Source: Clostridia bacterium
GTDB lineage: Bacteria > Bacillota_A > Clostridia > Christensenellales > Aristaeellaceae
NCBI GenBank assembly: GCA_017481065.1
Contig: JAFUPT010000090.1
Location: 1 to 34,810 of the forward strand
Direction of reading: 5' to 3'
Length of the DNA stretch: 34,810 bases
Shown here: piece by piece, positions 1-7,728 of the stretch
Layout of the letters: each line of letters begins with the position of its first letter
How positions within the stretch are numbered: the stretch's first letter is position 1
The notes under the pieces: generated by a model
What the model was told of the DNA's origin: nothing
The model's input: the letters and a program-made list of their open reading frames with translations, nothing else
The model's database searches: none
Program-made: the position numbers and the translations under genes

Positions 1-63
1 AGTTGGTAGAGCGCCACCTTGCCAAGGTGGAGGTCGCGAGTCCGAGTCTCGTCTACCGCTCCA
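1..63 (+). tRNA. tRNA-Gly (GCC), 5' end cut by window edge
   Basis: The anticodon stem CCACC/GGTGG (14-18 with 26-30) encloses the loop TTGCCAA, which places anticodon GCC at 21-23. A T-arm (GCGAG/CTCGT) follows, then the 3' acceptor strand CTACCGC, discriminator T and an encoded CCA at 61-63. The 5' acceptor strand lies before base 1, so the gene is partial here. tRNA-Cys follows after three bases, so the two are almost certainly cotranscribed. Confidence 0.93.
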
Positions 64-66
64 TTT

Positions 67-141
67 GGTGCCATAGCCAAGTGGTAAGGCAAAGGTCTGC
101 AAAACCTTCATTCCCCGGTCCGAATCCGGGTGGCACCTCCA
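67..141 (+). tRNA. tRNA-Cys (GCA)
   Basis: The acceptor strands GGTGCCA (67-73) and TGGCACC (131-137) pair. The anticodon stem AAGGT/ACCTT encloses the loop CTGCAAA with anticodon GCA at 99-101. The T-loop region and a CCA encoded at 139-141 are present. It is the last gene of a tRNA-Gly/tRNA-Cys transcript, and its final A begins a terminator hairpin. Confidence 0.95.
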
Positions 142-179
142 AAGATGCGATTCTCGAAAGAGGATCGCATCTTTCTTTT
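141..179 (+). terminator. Rho-independent terminator of the tRNA operon
   Basis: Perfect 11-bp stem: AAAGATGCGAT (141-151) pairs with ATCGCATCTTT (164-174), followed by CTTTT. The stem starts on the last base of the tRNA CCA. The rest of the non-coding stretch to 366 shows no gene, only the opposing terminator at 322-358. Confidence 0.85.
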
Positions 180-321
180 GTATTTACTGGTGTGCGCTGC
201 TGAGCATGCCACTCAGAAGCTGCAGAAGCGCCTCTGGCGGCCGCTGGGTTGCTGCCGGGGGGAAGTTGAGGGAAGCGGAATCCGGAGCGCACGGGGCGTT
301 TCTGCACGCCTGGGGAGGGGT

Positions 322-358
322 AAAGGAAAAGAGGCAGGGAGTTTTCCCTGCCTCTTTC
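322..358 (-). terminator. Terminator closing the minus-strand catabolic operon
   Basis: Inverted repeat GAGGCAGGGA (331-340) / TCCCTGCCTC (345-354). Read on the minus strand, the stem is followed by TTTTCCTTT. It lies just beyond the stop codon of the last gene (367). Confidence 0.85.
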
Positions 359-366
359 ATTTTGGC

Positions 367-1323
367 TTACATATTCACTATATTTCTCGGTTCGCCCCTC
401 AGGTAGGCCTCCACATTTCCGATGGCGATGTCCTTGAGCCGGCGGCGGCATTCCAGCGCGGCCCAGCTGATGTGGGGGGTCATGAAGAGGTTGGGAGCGT
501 GCATGAAGGGATGATCGGCCTCGATGGGTTCGTTGGTGATGGCGTCGATGCCTGCGGCGGCGATTTTGCCGCTGTGCAGGGCTTCGGCGAGGGCCTCCTC
601 ATCCACCAATGCGCCGCGGCTGTTGTTGATCAGGATTGCGCCGTCCTTCATCTTGGCGATGCTCTCCCGGTTGATCATCCGCTCTGTCTCCGGGAAGAGG
701 GGGCAGTGCAGGAAGATTACGTCCGAGCGGGCGTAGAGATCGTCGAGGGGGACATATTCTACCTTGCCCGCCAGCGCCGGATCGGGATGCATATCGTGGG
801 CGATCACATGCATGCCCAGCGCCATTCCCACGGCGGCGGTGGTGTGCCCGATGCGGCCGAGGCCGATGATGCCCATGGTCTTGTGGGCCAGCTCGATGGA
901 TGGGTAATCCCAGAAGCACCAGTCGTTGGGGCCTGTACGGCGCAGTTTGCGGGCCTCAGCATCGTGGTGGGCGATGTGGTTGGTAATTTCCAGAAGGAGG
1001 GCGATGGCGTGCTGGGAGATGGCCTCCGTGCCGTAGGAAGGCACGTTGGCGACGGGGATGCCGCGCCGCGCCGCTGCTTCCACATCCACGATGTTGTAGC
1101 CCGTGCCGATCACGCTGATGAAGCGGATGTTGGGGCAGGCCTGAAAGGTATCTTCGGTAACGATGGCCTTGTTCAGCATCACGATTTCCGCATCGCCGAT
1201 TCGGGGAATCACCTCCCCGGGCGCGCTGCGATCATAGATGGTGACCTCGCCGAAGGCGTTGAGGGCGCTCCAATCCAGCTCGCTGGGCTTTTCTAGGGGG
1301 CGGTCCAGTACTACGATTTTCAT
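367..1323 (-). CDS. D-isomer-specific 2-hydroxyacid dehydrogenase (glycerate dehydrogenase-like)
   Basis: NAD-dependent reduction of a 2-keto acid (hydroxypyruvate/glyoxylate type) to a D-2-hydroxy acid, or the reverse, in the cytosol. The 318-aa length is normal. The Rossmann motif GLGRIG is at about 154-159, and the catalytic triad positions are Arg236 (NNSRGALVD), Glu265 (AITNEP) and His284 (TPHISWA). The TPHxxWA form is typical of glycerate dehydrogenases. An AGGGAGGA ribosome site precedes the ATG at 1323. This is the last gene of the ten-gene minus-strand cluster, just after an HpaI-type aldolase, whose hydroxypyruvate or semialdehyde products it could reduce. The substrate is inferred from context; it could equally be another 2-keto acid reductase. 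Confidence 0.88.
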   Translation of the reverse strand: MKIVVLDRPLEKPSELDWSALNAFGEVTIYDRSAPGEVIPRIGDAEIVMLNKAIVTEDTFQACPNIRFISVIGTGYNIVDVEAAARRGIPVANVPSYGTEAISQHAIALLLEITNHIAHHDAEARKLRRTGPNDWCFWDYPSIELAHKTMGIIGLGRIGHTTAAVGMALGMHVIAHDMHPDPALAGKVEYVPLDDLYARSDVIFLHCPLFPETERMINRESIAKMKDGAILINNSRGALVDEEALAEALHSGKIAAAGIDAITNEPIEADHPFMHAPNLFMTPHISWAALECRRRLKDIAIGNVEAYLRGEPRNIVNM

Positions 1324-1344
1324 AGGCTTCCTCCCTCGGTGAAA

Positions 1345-2106
1345 TCAGATTTCAGCAAGTTCCTGCATGGTTTCCGCGAAGCCGCGGCAGTAAAATTGCA
1401 GGTCGGACGCGGTCCAGAGCACGTTTGCGCCCTTCGCCTGGTAGTGCTTCGCATCCGCCGCATCATTGCAGAAGATGCCGCAGGATTTGTTGTGCTTTTT
1501 GCAGATATCAAACACCTGCTGTACGGCGTCTTCCATTACCGGGCTCTTGCAGTCAAAGGGGGTGCCGAGCATGACGGAGAGATCGTTCGGACCGATGATG
1601 ATGGCGCTGATGAAGCTGCCGAAGGCCAGCAGGATGCTCTCAAGATTATCAATGCCTTCCTGGGATTCAATCTGCAGGGCGATGAAGCGGCCCTTCTGGA
1701 ATTCCTCAAAGCTCTCTCCGGGGCGGAATTGGCCGAAGCCGCCAGCGCCCTTGCGGCCGTAGGGAGCGAAGCACACCGCTTCCACCACGGTTTCCACCTG
1801 CTCCAGCGTCTCCACGCGGGGGATCATTACGCCGTCCGCACCCATATCAATGGCTTTGGCGATCAGGTGGTACTGGGCATCCTGCACGCGCATGAAGGAG
1901 GGGATGCCCAGCATGCGGCAGGTATGCAGCATGGGAATCACATTCTGGGTATCGAAGCGGCCGTGCTCGGCATCCATCAGGATAAAGTCCAGTTCCGGGC
2001 AATTCATCTTTTCCAGCAGGATGGGGGCGTCCAGCATGATCATGGTGGTGCCGACCACCTTTTCCCGGTTTGCAAATTTGTTTTTCAGTTCTTCGTAGCG
2101 GTTCAT
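1345..2106 (-). CDS. HpcH/HpaI family class II aldolase (first copy)
   Basis: Predicted metal-dependent retro-aldol enzyme that splits a 4-hydroxy-2-keto acid into pyruvate (or hydroxypyruvate) and an aldehyde. The 253-aa length is normal. Family marks are the MDAEHGR segment with general-base His48, Arg73 (FMRV), and metal ligands Glu147 (LQIES) and Asp175 (GPNDLS). Start at 2106 is supported by GAGGTGA eight bases upstream. It is a diverged paralogue of the aldolase at 7728-8537, so the cluster carries two different aldolases. The partner aldehyde cannot be read from the sequence. A citrate-lyase beta-like role is less likely given the length and the EHG motif. Confidence 0.85.
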   Translation of the reverse strand: MNRYEELKNKFANREKVVGTTMIMLDAPILLEKMNCPELDFILMDAEHGRFDTQNVIPMLHTCRMLGIPSFMRVQDAQYHLIAKAIDMGADGVMIPRVETLEQVETVVEAVCFAPYGRKGAGGFGQFRPGESFEEFQKGRFIALQIESQEGIDNLESILLAFGSFISAIIIGPNDLSVMLGTPFDCKSPVMEDAVQQVFDICKKHNKSCGIFCNDAADAKHYQAKGANVLWTASDLQFYCRGFAETMQELAEI

Positions 2107-2124
2107 GGCGTTTCACCTCATTCT

Positions 2125-3168
2125 TCAGAAATCAAGGGGCAGCTGCGTGTGCTGGGAAACCTTGGCCAGCGCATCCATGGTGACCTGGGGCAGGGAAAAA
2201 CCATGTGCTATGGCGGCCTGCTCCCGCTCATGCTCCAGCTGGCCGGGGAAGAGGATGCGCTCCACGCCGGGTGCGCGGCGAGCGGAGGCCAGTTCCTCGA
2301 TCATGGTCTCGACCTGGGCGGGCAGGTTGAGGCTGGGATTGAGCTTCTTCGGGTCGAGGGCGATGATGATGTGGCCCACATTGCCGCCCTGCCCGGGATT
2401 TTTATTCCATGCATGGATATCGGAGAGCATCGCCGCGCCGGAGAGCAGCCCGGCGAGGCTTTCCACCATGATGCTCAGGCCGTAGCCCTTGTGGCCTCCA
2501 AAGGGCACCAGCGCGCCGCCCAGGTCATAATTTCCGGGATCGGTGGTGGGGTTGCCCTCGGGGTCCAGCAGCCAGCCCAGGGGGATGGATTTGCCCTCGT
2601 CCGCCGCGATGGAAATCTTGCCTGCGGCCACCATGCTCATGGCCACATCGTAGCAGATGGCGCGGTACTTGCCTGCGGGCACGGCGTAGCTGAAGGGATT
2701 GTTGCCGATGGCCCGAGAAGCGCTGCCGCTGGCGGCCATGATTACATCGCCCGTGGACATGGCGAGGCCGATGAGGCCGGATTCAGCCAGGCTCTGGCTG
2801 TAATAACCGCAGGCGCCGTGATGGTGGCTGTTGAATACATTTACGATGCCCACGCCGGTCTCCAGCGCCTTTTCCCGGGCGAGCTCCGTGGCAAACACGG
2901 TTGCAGGGATGCCGAGGCCCTGGTCTGCGTCCACGAGGGCGTTGGAGGGGCCTTCGCTGGCGATGTTGGGAATGGCGTCGGCCCGGACGCCGCCGGAGAG
3001 CAGGCATTCCACATAGCCGATCATGCGGATTACGCCGTGGGAGTGGATGCCACGCATATCGGCGTTTACGAGTACGGCGGCGGTGGTTTGGGCGTCAACA
3101 GTCGATACGCCGCAGAAGCGCAGCGCTCTGGAGCAGTATTCTTCGAGTGCGGCCTGGAAAATTGGCAT
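2125..3168 (-). CDS. Ldh2/malate-lactate-diketogulonate reductase family oxidoreductase (first copy)
   Basis: NAD(P)-dependent 2-hydroxyacid dehydrogenase of the family that includes YiaK (2,3-diketo-L-gulonate reductase), ureidoglycolate dehydrogenase and archaeal-type malate dehydrogenase. I place the start at 3168 (347 aa) because AGGAGG lies seven bases upstream (3176-3181); a longer in-frame extension to 3336 overlaps the cupin gene and has no ribosome site. Family landmarks are DMRGIHSHG (His44), NSHHHGACGYY (His117) and the IGNNPFSYAVPAG nucleotide-site segment. It lies between the cupin and the first aldolase. It likely oxidises or reduces an acid intermediate upstream of aldol cleavage (inference). 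Confidence 0.87.
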   Translation of the reverse strand: MPIFQAALEEYCSRALRFCGVSTVDAQTTAAVLVNADMRGIHSHGVIRMIGYVECLLSGGVRADAIPNIASEGPSNALVDADQGLGIPATVFATELAREKALETGVGIVNVFNSHHHGACGYYSQSLAESGLIGLAMSTGDVIMAASGSASRAIGNNPFSYAVPAGKYRAICYDVAMSMVAAGKISIAADEGKSIPLGWLLDPEGNPTTDPGNYDLGGALVPFGGHKGYGLSIMVESLAGLLSGAAMLSDIHAWNKNPGQGGNVGHIIIALDPKKLNPSLNLPAQVETMIEELASARRAPGVERILFPGQLEHEREQAAIAHGFSLPQVTMDALAKVSQHTQLPLDF

Positions 3169-3205
3169 GGAAATACCTCCTTTGCGTTCGTGAAACGGTG
3201 AGAAA

Positions 3206-3619
3206 TCAGCAGCAGCGGTCCAGGTATTCCCTTGTCTTTTCGATGAGCTCGGGATATGCGCCGTAAGGCTTGAAGGCGGGAACAAAAAGGCAGAGCAAAT
3301 GCAGGGTGCGCTCCGGATCGGAATTGCGGCATTCATGCTTTACGCCGGTCATGGCATGCACGATGCCGCCGGCGGGCACATCATGCTCCACGCCATCCAG
3401 GATGGCCTTGCCGGGGATATCGAAGTAGATGTATTCATCGGCGTCCGGGTGGATGTGGCCCTCGGATACGCCGCCGGCGGGGATGGTGGTGGTGACGATG
3501 CGGATGCGCTCCTCGCCGGTGGTCTCCGGGGAGGCGATCAGGCGCACTTCTCGCACGATGCCTTCGCCGAAAAGCTGCGCCGGAAAAGAATTGCAGTCAT
3601 AGATAATCGGGTCCTTCAT
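3206..3619 (-). CDS. Small single-domain cupin
   Basis: A 137-aa protein with one cupin barrel. Metal ligands are visible in motif 1 (GHIHPDADEY: His55, His57, Glu62) and motif 2 (a histidine near residue 88 or 95). AGGAG precedes the ATG at 3619. Small cupins in sugar-acid clusters are often isomerases, lyases or tautomerases, for example KdgF acting on unsaturated uronate, and that fits the company here. The sequence cannot distinguish this from a sugar-binding or dioxygenase cupin. The 96 bases separating it from the lacI stop hold only a weak hairpin (GCGCA..CCCC/GGGG..TGCGC) without a T-run. Confidence 0.75.
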   Translation of the reverse strand: MKDPIIYDCNSFPAQLFGEGIVREVRLIASPETTGEERIRIVTTTIPAGGVSEGHIHPDADEYIYFDIPGKAILDGVEHDVPAGGIVHAMTGVKHECRNSDPERTLHLLCLFVPAFKPYGAYPELIEKTREYLDRCC

Positions 3620-3715
3620 GCTTCATTCTCCTTTCGGATGCAATGGAAACTGAAGCTGCCCTTTCTCCATGACTGCAAGATGGTATGCGCGCATGACCCC
3701 GAAGGGGAGCTGCGC

Positions 3716-4786
3716 TCATATTTCGGAGTCGATATTGGTGATACGATCTTCGTAGAAGGATACGTTTCCTCTCAATACGATCTGGGGATTGATGCGCACG
3801 GCGCGGTTTTCGATCTGGAGGCCGTTGATGCAATCATACATATTTTTGTAGGAGAGGTAACCGATCTTATACGGGTTTTGGAAAATGGCAGCATTCAGCG
3901 TGCTGTCTTCAATGTAGGGAACGAAATTGGTCAGCAGCTCGGTGCCGATCACAACGATATCCTGGGAGCGGCCTGCCTCGGCCAGCTTCCTGCACACCGG
4001 CACGGTGACTGCGGTGGAGCAGAAGATGCCCTTCAGGCTGGGCTGCTCGAAGAGAATCTGTTCGGTGATGAAATATGCAATCTTTTCGTTGTCCTGGTGC
4101 TCGAACACGCGCACATCAAAGCCGTAGCGCTCGTTCATTTCCATGAAGCCGCGGTAGTTGTCGCTGTGGTGCTCCAGGGAATTGTTGCCGGTGAAGTAGG
4201 CCACGATATCGCCCTTCTTCACGCCGGACATGTTCAGCAGGTCTGCGGCGATACGGCCCGCGCGCACGTTGTCCGCGCGGACATAGAAATCGATGTTCTT
4301 CATGCCCGATTCGTGGAAAAAGGTGGATGCGCGCACATTCTTTTCCTGGATGAGGGCATCCATCTCCGGAGCCTTGTTGGGACTGCAGGGGGTGAAGATG
4401 ATGCCGCTGCAGCCGGAATCGGCCATTTCGGCAAACTTCTCCTGCAGGCGCTTATCGTAATCCTGGATATCCAGCAGGGCGATTTCGATGGATGCGTTGA
4501 AATCGGAGAGGGAGTTGCATGCATGGCGCGCGCCCGCAGCGATCAGGTTCTGGTATTCCGGGAATTTGTTGCGCAGGATCAGGCCGATCTTGGCGGGCTT
4601 GGCCTTCAAGCCGTGGGCCAGCATATTCTTCTGGTAGCCCAGCCGGCGCGCAGTTTCATGCACCTGGCGGCGCATTTCGGCGCTGATGCAGGTCTGGTTG
4701 TTGAGCGCGCGGGTCACGGTGGACGGCGAGGTATGCAGTTCCTGGGCAATATCGTAAATCGTTACGCGGGAAGACTTTCGGTTCAT
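3716..4786 (-). CDS. LacI family transcriptional regulator
   Basis: A 356-aa repressor or activator. The N-terminal helix-turn-helix covers about residues 8-30 (TIYDIAQELHTSPSTVTRAL), followed by the hinge and a periplasmic-binding-protein-like effector domain. Start at 4786 is chosen because GGAGG lies just upstream; an alternative ATG at 4813 has no ribosome site. It has its own promoter inside the end of the upstream MBL gene (4834-4862) and a palindrome just downstream of that promoter. It is the only regulator in the cluster. Two LacI-type operators at the divergent promoters of 9648 and 10159 are its probable targets, with a sugar or sugar acid as effector (inference). Confidence 0.93.
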   Translation of the reverse strand: MNRKSSRVTIYDIAQELHTSPSTVTRALNNQTCISAEMRRQVHETARRLGYQKNMLAHGLKAKPAKIGLILRNKFPEYQNLIAAGARHACNSLSDFNASIEIALLDIQDYDKRLQEKFAEMADSGCSGIIFTPCSPNKAPEMDALIQEKNVRASTFFHESGMKNIDFYVRADNVRAGRIAADLLNMSGVKKGDIVAYFTGNNSLEHHSDNYRGFMEMNERYGFDVRVFEHQDNEKIAYFITEQILFEQPSLKGIFCSTAVTVPVCRKLAEAGRSQDIVVIGTELLTNFVPYIEDSTLNAAIFQNPYKIGYLSYKNMYDCINGLQIENRAVRINPQIVLRGNVSFYEDRITNIDSEI

Positions 4787-4808
4787 AACTTCCTCCAGTT
4801 GATCACAG

Positions 4809-4822
4809 TGCAATAAAATGCA
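4809..4822. promoter_or_regulatory. Palindrome in the lacI leader, possible autoregulatory site
   Basis: TGCAATAAAATGCA matches 12 of 14 bases of the perfect palindrome TGCAATTAATTGCA at 9887-9900. It lies between the predicted lacI promoter and the lacI ribosome site. The assignment as a binding site is inference. Confidence 0.4.
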
Positions 4823-4833
4823 TTCTATACAAG

Positions 4834-4862
4834 ATTATATTATGAACCGTGCAACAATGCAA
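4834..4862 (-). promoter_or_regulatory. Predicted promoter of the lacI gene
   Basis: On the minus strand, -35 TTGCAT (4857-4862), a 17-bp spacer, and -10 TATAAT (4834-4839). The -35 abuts the stop codon of the MBL-fold gene, so the regulator can be made independently of the operon. Confidence 0.65.
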
Positions 4863-4865
4863 GCC

Positions 4866-5669
4866 CTATTCGAGGGGATCGGCGGCGCAGAGTGCATCAA
4901 AAATTTCCTGCCCGCGATTGAGGGAGGCGGCCCATGCGCCGGGATCGATGAAGGGATTGGCGGTGGGGGAGAGGCGGGCGGCCTTTTCGAAACTGTTGTT
5001 GAAGCCTGGATGGGAGCCCAGCATGATATCCGGGGAGAGGGCGGCGAGGCGTTCGAAGGTATAAGCGTAGCCCTCGCGCCAGTTGGGCAGGCTGTATTTT
5101 TTCAGGTATGCGCTGGCGGCGGTGTTGGGATGGTAGCCGCCGGAGAGCGCTGCGCTGTACTTCTTGCCCTGCCAGGAGGTCTCCCACAGGAAGGTCATGT
5201 TACCAGGGGTGTGGCCGGGAGAGGCGATGCAGCGGATGCGGGCTCGGCCCAGCTGAACTAAATCCCCATCTTTCAGCAGTACATCCGGCTCAAAGGTCTC
5301 GTGGAAGGGAAGGCCGTATTCCGAGTGCCAGGTGAGCTCGGTGCGGTCGCGGATGATGAAGGCGTCGCCCTCGCCGAGGAAGGTTTTGCAGCCGTACTTC
5401 TCCTGCATCAGCCGGGTTGCGCCGATGTGATCGTAGTGCACATGGGTATGCAGGATATAGCGGATATCCGCCGGGTCGAATCCGCACCTGCGGATGGATT
5501 CCAGCAGCAGGTATGCGGTCTGGGGATAGGTGGTATCGAAGAGAATGAGCCCTTCGCCGGTATCGACCAGGTGCGCGCTGACGCTGGCATTGCCCACATA
5601 CCAGATATCATCGGTGATTTGGAAGGGGGCTGCATCGTACTCCCAGGGGGTTTGGTAGACTTCTCCCAT
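4866..5669 (-). CDS. MBL-fold metallo-hydrolase with subclass B3-like ligand pattern
   Basis: A 267-aa soluble metallo-beta-lactamase-fold protein. The dinuclear zinc ligand set is complete: HTHVHYDH supplies His76, His78, Asp80 and His81; then His153 (SPGHTPG) and His220 (LGSHPG). Family members hydrolyse lactones, thioesters, phosphodiesters or beta-lactams. There is no signal peptide, which argues against a secreted beta-lactamase. Inside a sugar-acid operon, an intracellular lactonase following a sugar dehydrogenase is the simplest role (inference). AAGGAG sits six bases before the ATG at 5669, and the preceding Ldh2-type gene ends nine bases upstream, so the two are cotranscribed. Confidence 0.85.
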   Translation of the reverse strand: MGEVYQTPWEYDAAPFQITDDIWYVGNASVSAHLVDTGEGLILFDTTYPQTAYLLLESIRRCGFDPADIRYILHTHVHYDHIGATRLMQEKYGCKTFLGEGDAFIIRDRTELTWHSEYGLPFHETFEPDVLLKDGDLVQLGRARIRCIASPGHTPGNMTFLWETSWQGKKYSAALSGGYHPNTAASAYLKKYSLPNWREGYAYTFERLAALSPDIMLGSHPGFNNSFEKAARLSPTANPFIDPGAWAASLNRGQEIFDALCAADPLE

Positions 5670-5678
5670 ATAGACTCC

Positions 5679-6722
5679 TTAGATGAAGCAATCTTCCAGC
5701 TTCAGGTCGGTATTTTCGGCCAGCTGCTGCATGCGGGCGAGGATATCGTCCGGCAGCAAGAGGCCGCAGCTCTCCGTCTTTTCGTAGCGTTCCCATTCCA
5801 TTTCGCCGGGCAGGTAGATGCGTTCGCTTCCCTCGGCCAGCGGCGCGGAGGCGATCTCTTGAATGGCCTGCGCCATGCGGGCTGAAAAGAGCTTCGGCTG
5901 CATCATCTGCTTCACATCAATCACAATGCAGCAGTGGCTGAAATTGGGAACCGCATCCGCCTTGGACCAGAGCTTCTGCTCGGAAAGGATGCCGCCGCCG
6001 CTGAGCACGGCGCAGAGGCATTCCACCATGAAGCTCAGGCAATAGCCCTTGTGGCCCGCCATGGGGGCGAAGGCGTAGGGGCTGTTGTAATCGGTGGTGG
6101 GCTTTCCGTCGTAATCGTAAATCCATCCCTCGGGAATGGGCTCGCCCGCCATGCGGGCACGGGTGATCTTCGTGCCTGCCACGGCACTCATGGCGATATC
6201 CATGAACACGGGTCTGTGATCGCCTGCCGGGATGGCATAGCTGAAGGGAGAATTGCCGATGTTGCGCCCCTTCGCACCGGGAATGTGCATGCAGTTGGAG
6301 GATACGCTCATCACGAGGGCGATATAGCCCTTTTCGGCGGCCTCCACGCTGTAAGCGCCGCATGCGCCCATGTGGCCGCTGTTTTTTACGGCGGCGTAGC
6401 CGATGCCGGTGGTGCCGGCCTTCTGCATAGCTTCATCGAGGGCGAACCAGGTATTGTAGATGGGCATGCTGTTCTGACCATCGATGATGGCCCAGCCCGG
6501 GCCCTCGCGCTCGATGATGGGGCCGACATCGCTGCGCATGCCGCCGGCGGTCACTTTGTCTAAGTAGAGCTTGAGACCGAAGGTGCCGTGGGTGAAGATG
6601 CCGAAGCGATCGGTCTTTACCAGCAATTTGGCGGTCTTTTGGGCGATTTCTCTGGAGAAACCGTAGTGCATGCAGGCTTTTTCGCAGAATTGGGTGTATT
6701 TTTCAATGTCTACGCGCTGCAT
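5679..6722 (-). CDS. Ldh2/malate-lactate-diketogulonate reductase family oxidoreductase (second copy)
   Basis: A 347-aa NAD(P)-dependent hydroxyacid dehydrogenase, paralogous to the gene at 2125-3168 with the same length and same landmarks: FGIFTHG (His45), NSGHMGACGAYS (His117) and IGNSPFSYAIPAG. The start at 6722 has AAGGAA eight bases upstream. It begins four bases after the stop of the phosphoglycerate-dehydrogenase-like gene, so translation is probably coupled. The clear sequence difference between the two copies suggests different substrates, not redundancy. The direction of reaction is unknown. Confidence 0.87.
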   Translation of the reverse strand: MQRVDIEKYTQFCEKACMHYGFSREIAQKTAKLLVKTDRFGIFTHGTFGLKLYLDKVTAGGMRSDVGPIIEREGPGWAIIDGQNSMPIYNTWFALDEAMQKAGTTGIGYAAVKNSGHMGACGAYSVEAAEKGYIALVMSVSSNCMHIPGAKGRNIGNSPFSYAIPAGDHRPVFMDIAMSAVAGTKITRARMAGEPIPEGWIYDYDGKPTTDYNSPYAFAPMAGHKGYCLSFMVECLCAVLSGGGILSEQKLWSKADAVPNFSHCCIVIDVKQMMQPKLFSARMAQAIQEIASAPLAEGSERIYLPGEMEWERYEKTESCGLLLPDDILARMQQLAENTDLKLEDCFI

Positions 6723-6726
6723 GGAA

Positions 6727-7728
6727 TCATTCCTTCAGGTATTTTTTGTAATCTGGGTTCAGGAGCCATTTGGGTTCCTTTCCATCCTTGAAATCCTTTA
6801 CCATTTCCACAGCATGTTCCATCATGGCTTCGAAGCATTCGTGGGTCGCGCCTGCCACATGGGGTGTGAGGATTACATTTTCCAAATCGTAGAAGATTTC
6901 GCCGGGGCGGGCGTTGCCGCCCCCTTCGTCCTCTACCACATCCAGGCCGGCGCCGCCCAGCTTGCCGCTGCGGATGGCCTCGGCCAGTGCGGCAGAATCG
7001 ATGGTGCCGCCGCGGGAGGTGTTGATGATGAAGGCGCCGTCCTTCATTTTGGCGATGCTTTCGGCGTTGATGATGTGCTTCGTGGCGGGGAGCAGTGCAA
7101 GATGGATGGAAATGATGTCCGATTCGGCCAGCAGGGTATCCAGATCCACATATTCCACGCCGTATTCTGCGGCGAAGGCTTCATCCTGGTATACATCATA
7201 GGCGAGTACGCGGCAATTGAAGCCCTTGAGCATGCGCACTACGGCCTTGCCGATGTTGCCGCAGCCCATGATGCCCACTGTCTTGCCGGAGAGCATATTG
7301 GTTGCATAAATTGCAGCCTTGCGTTCTCCCATATGCACCTTTGCATCCATCTGGGGAATGCGGCGCGCGGCGGCGAGCATCAGTGCAACGGCCAGCTCGG
7401 CAACACTCTGGGCGTTTACGCCGGGCATGTAGGTTACAGGAACCCCGGCCTCGGTGGCGGCCTGCAGGTCGATGCCATCATAGCCCACACCGAGGCGCAC
7501 GATCATCTTCACGCTGGGGCAGGCGTCGAACACTTCCTTGTTCCATACCTCGCCGCCGGCGAACACATAATCAAAGCCCTGCACCTGGGGAATGACCACC
7601 TTCGGATCGCGGGAGGAGCGGATAATCTTCTTCTCCCATATGGTATCGATGCCCAGCTCCTTCAGTGCCGCGATGCCCTTATCAAAGTTCTCGTGGTGGT
7701 CCAGCATGGTGATGATGCCTTTTTCCAT
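6727..7728 (-). CDS. D-3-phosphoglycerate dehydrogenase-like 2-hydroxyacid dehydrogenase
   Basis: A 333-aa NAD-dependent D-2-hydroxyacid dehydrogenase. The Rossmann motif GCGNIG is at 155-160, catalytic Arg239 in NTSRGG, Glu266 in DVVEDE, His290 in TPHVAGAT. It has the short form without the ACT or ASB regulatory domains of biosynthetic SerA enzymes. That, together with its place in the operon, argues for a catabolic reductase rather than serine biosynthesis. Its start codon overlaps the stop of the upstream aldolase by one base (TAATG), indicating translational coupling and joint function with it. It is a second, distant paralogue of the enzyme at 367-1323. Confidence 0.86.
   Translation of the reverse strand: MEKGIITMLDHHENFDKGIAALKELGIDTIWEKKIIRSSRDPKVVIPQVQGFDYVFAGGEVWNKEVFDACPSVKMIVRLGVGYDGIDLQAATEAGVPVTYMPGVNAQSVAELAVALMLAAARRIPQMDAKVHMGERKAAIYATNMLSGKTVGIMGCGNIGKAVVRMLKGFNCRVLAYDVYQDEAFAAEYGVEYVDLDTLLAESDIISIHLALLPATKHIINAESIAKMKDGAFIINTSRGGTIDSAALAEAIRSGKLGGAGLDVVEDEGGGNARPGEIFYDLENVILTPHVAGATHECFEAMMEHAVEMVKDFKDGKEPKWLLNPDYKKYLKE

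Noticed and set aside
1339..4816. Two long plus-strand open frames (1339-3201 and 3299-4816)
   Set aside because: They mirror the aldolase, Ldh2, cupin and lacI genes, which have motifs and ribosome sites; the plus-strand translations have none.
4866..5669. MBL protein as an antibiotic-resistance beta-lactamase
   Set aside because: No export signal, and it sits in the middle of a sugar-acid operon.
6727..7728. Assignment as biosynthetic serA
   Set aside because: It lacks the regulatory domains, is coupled to an aldolase gene and has no serine-pathway neighbours.
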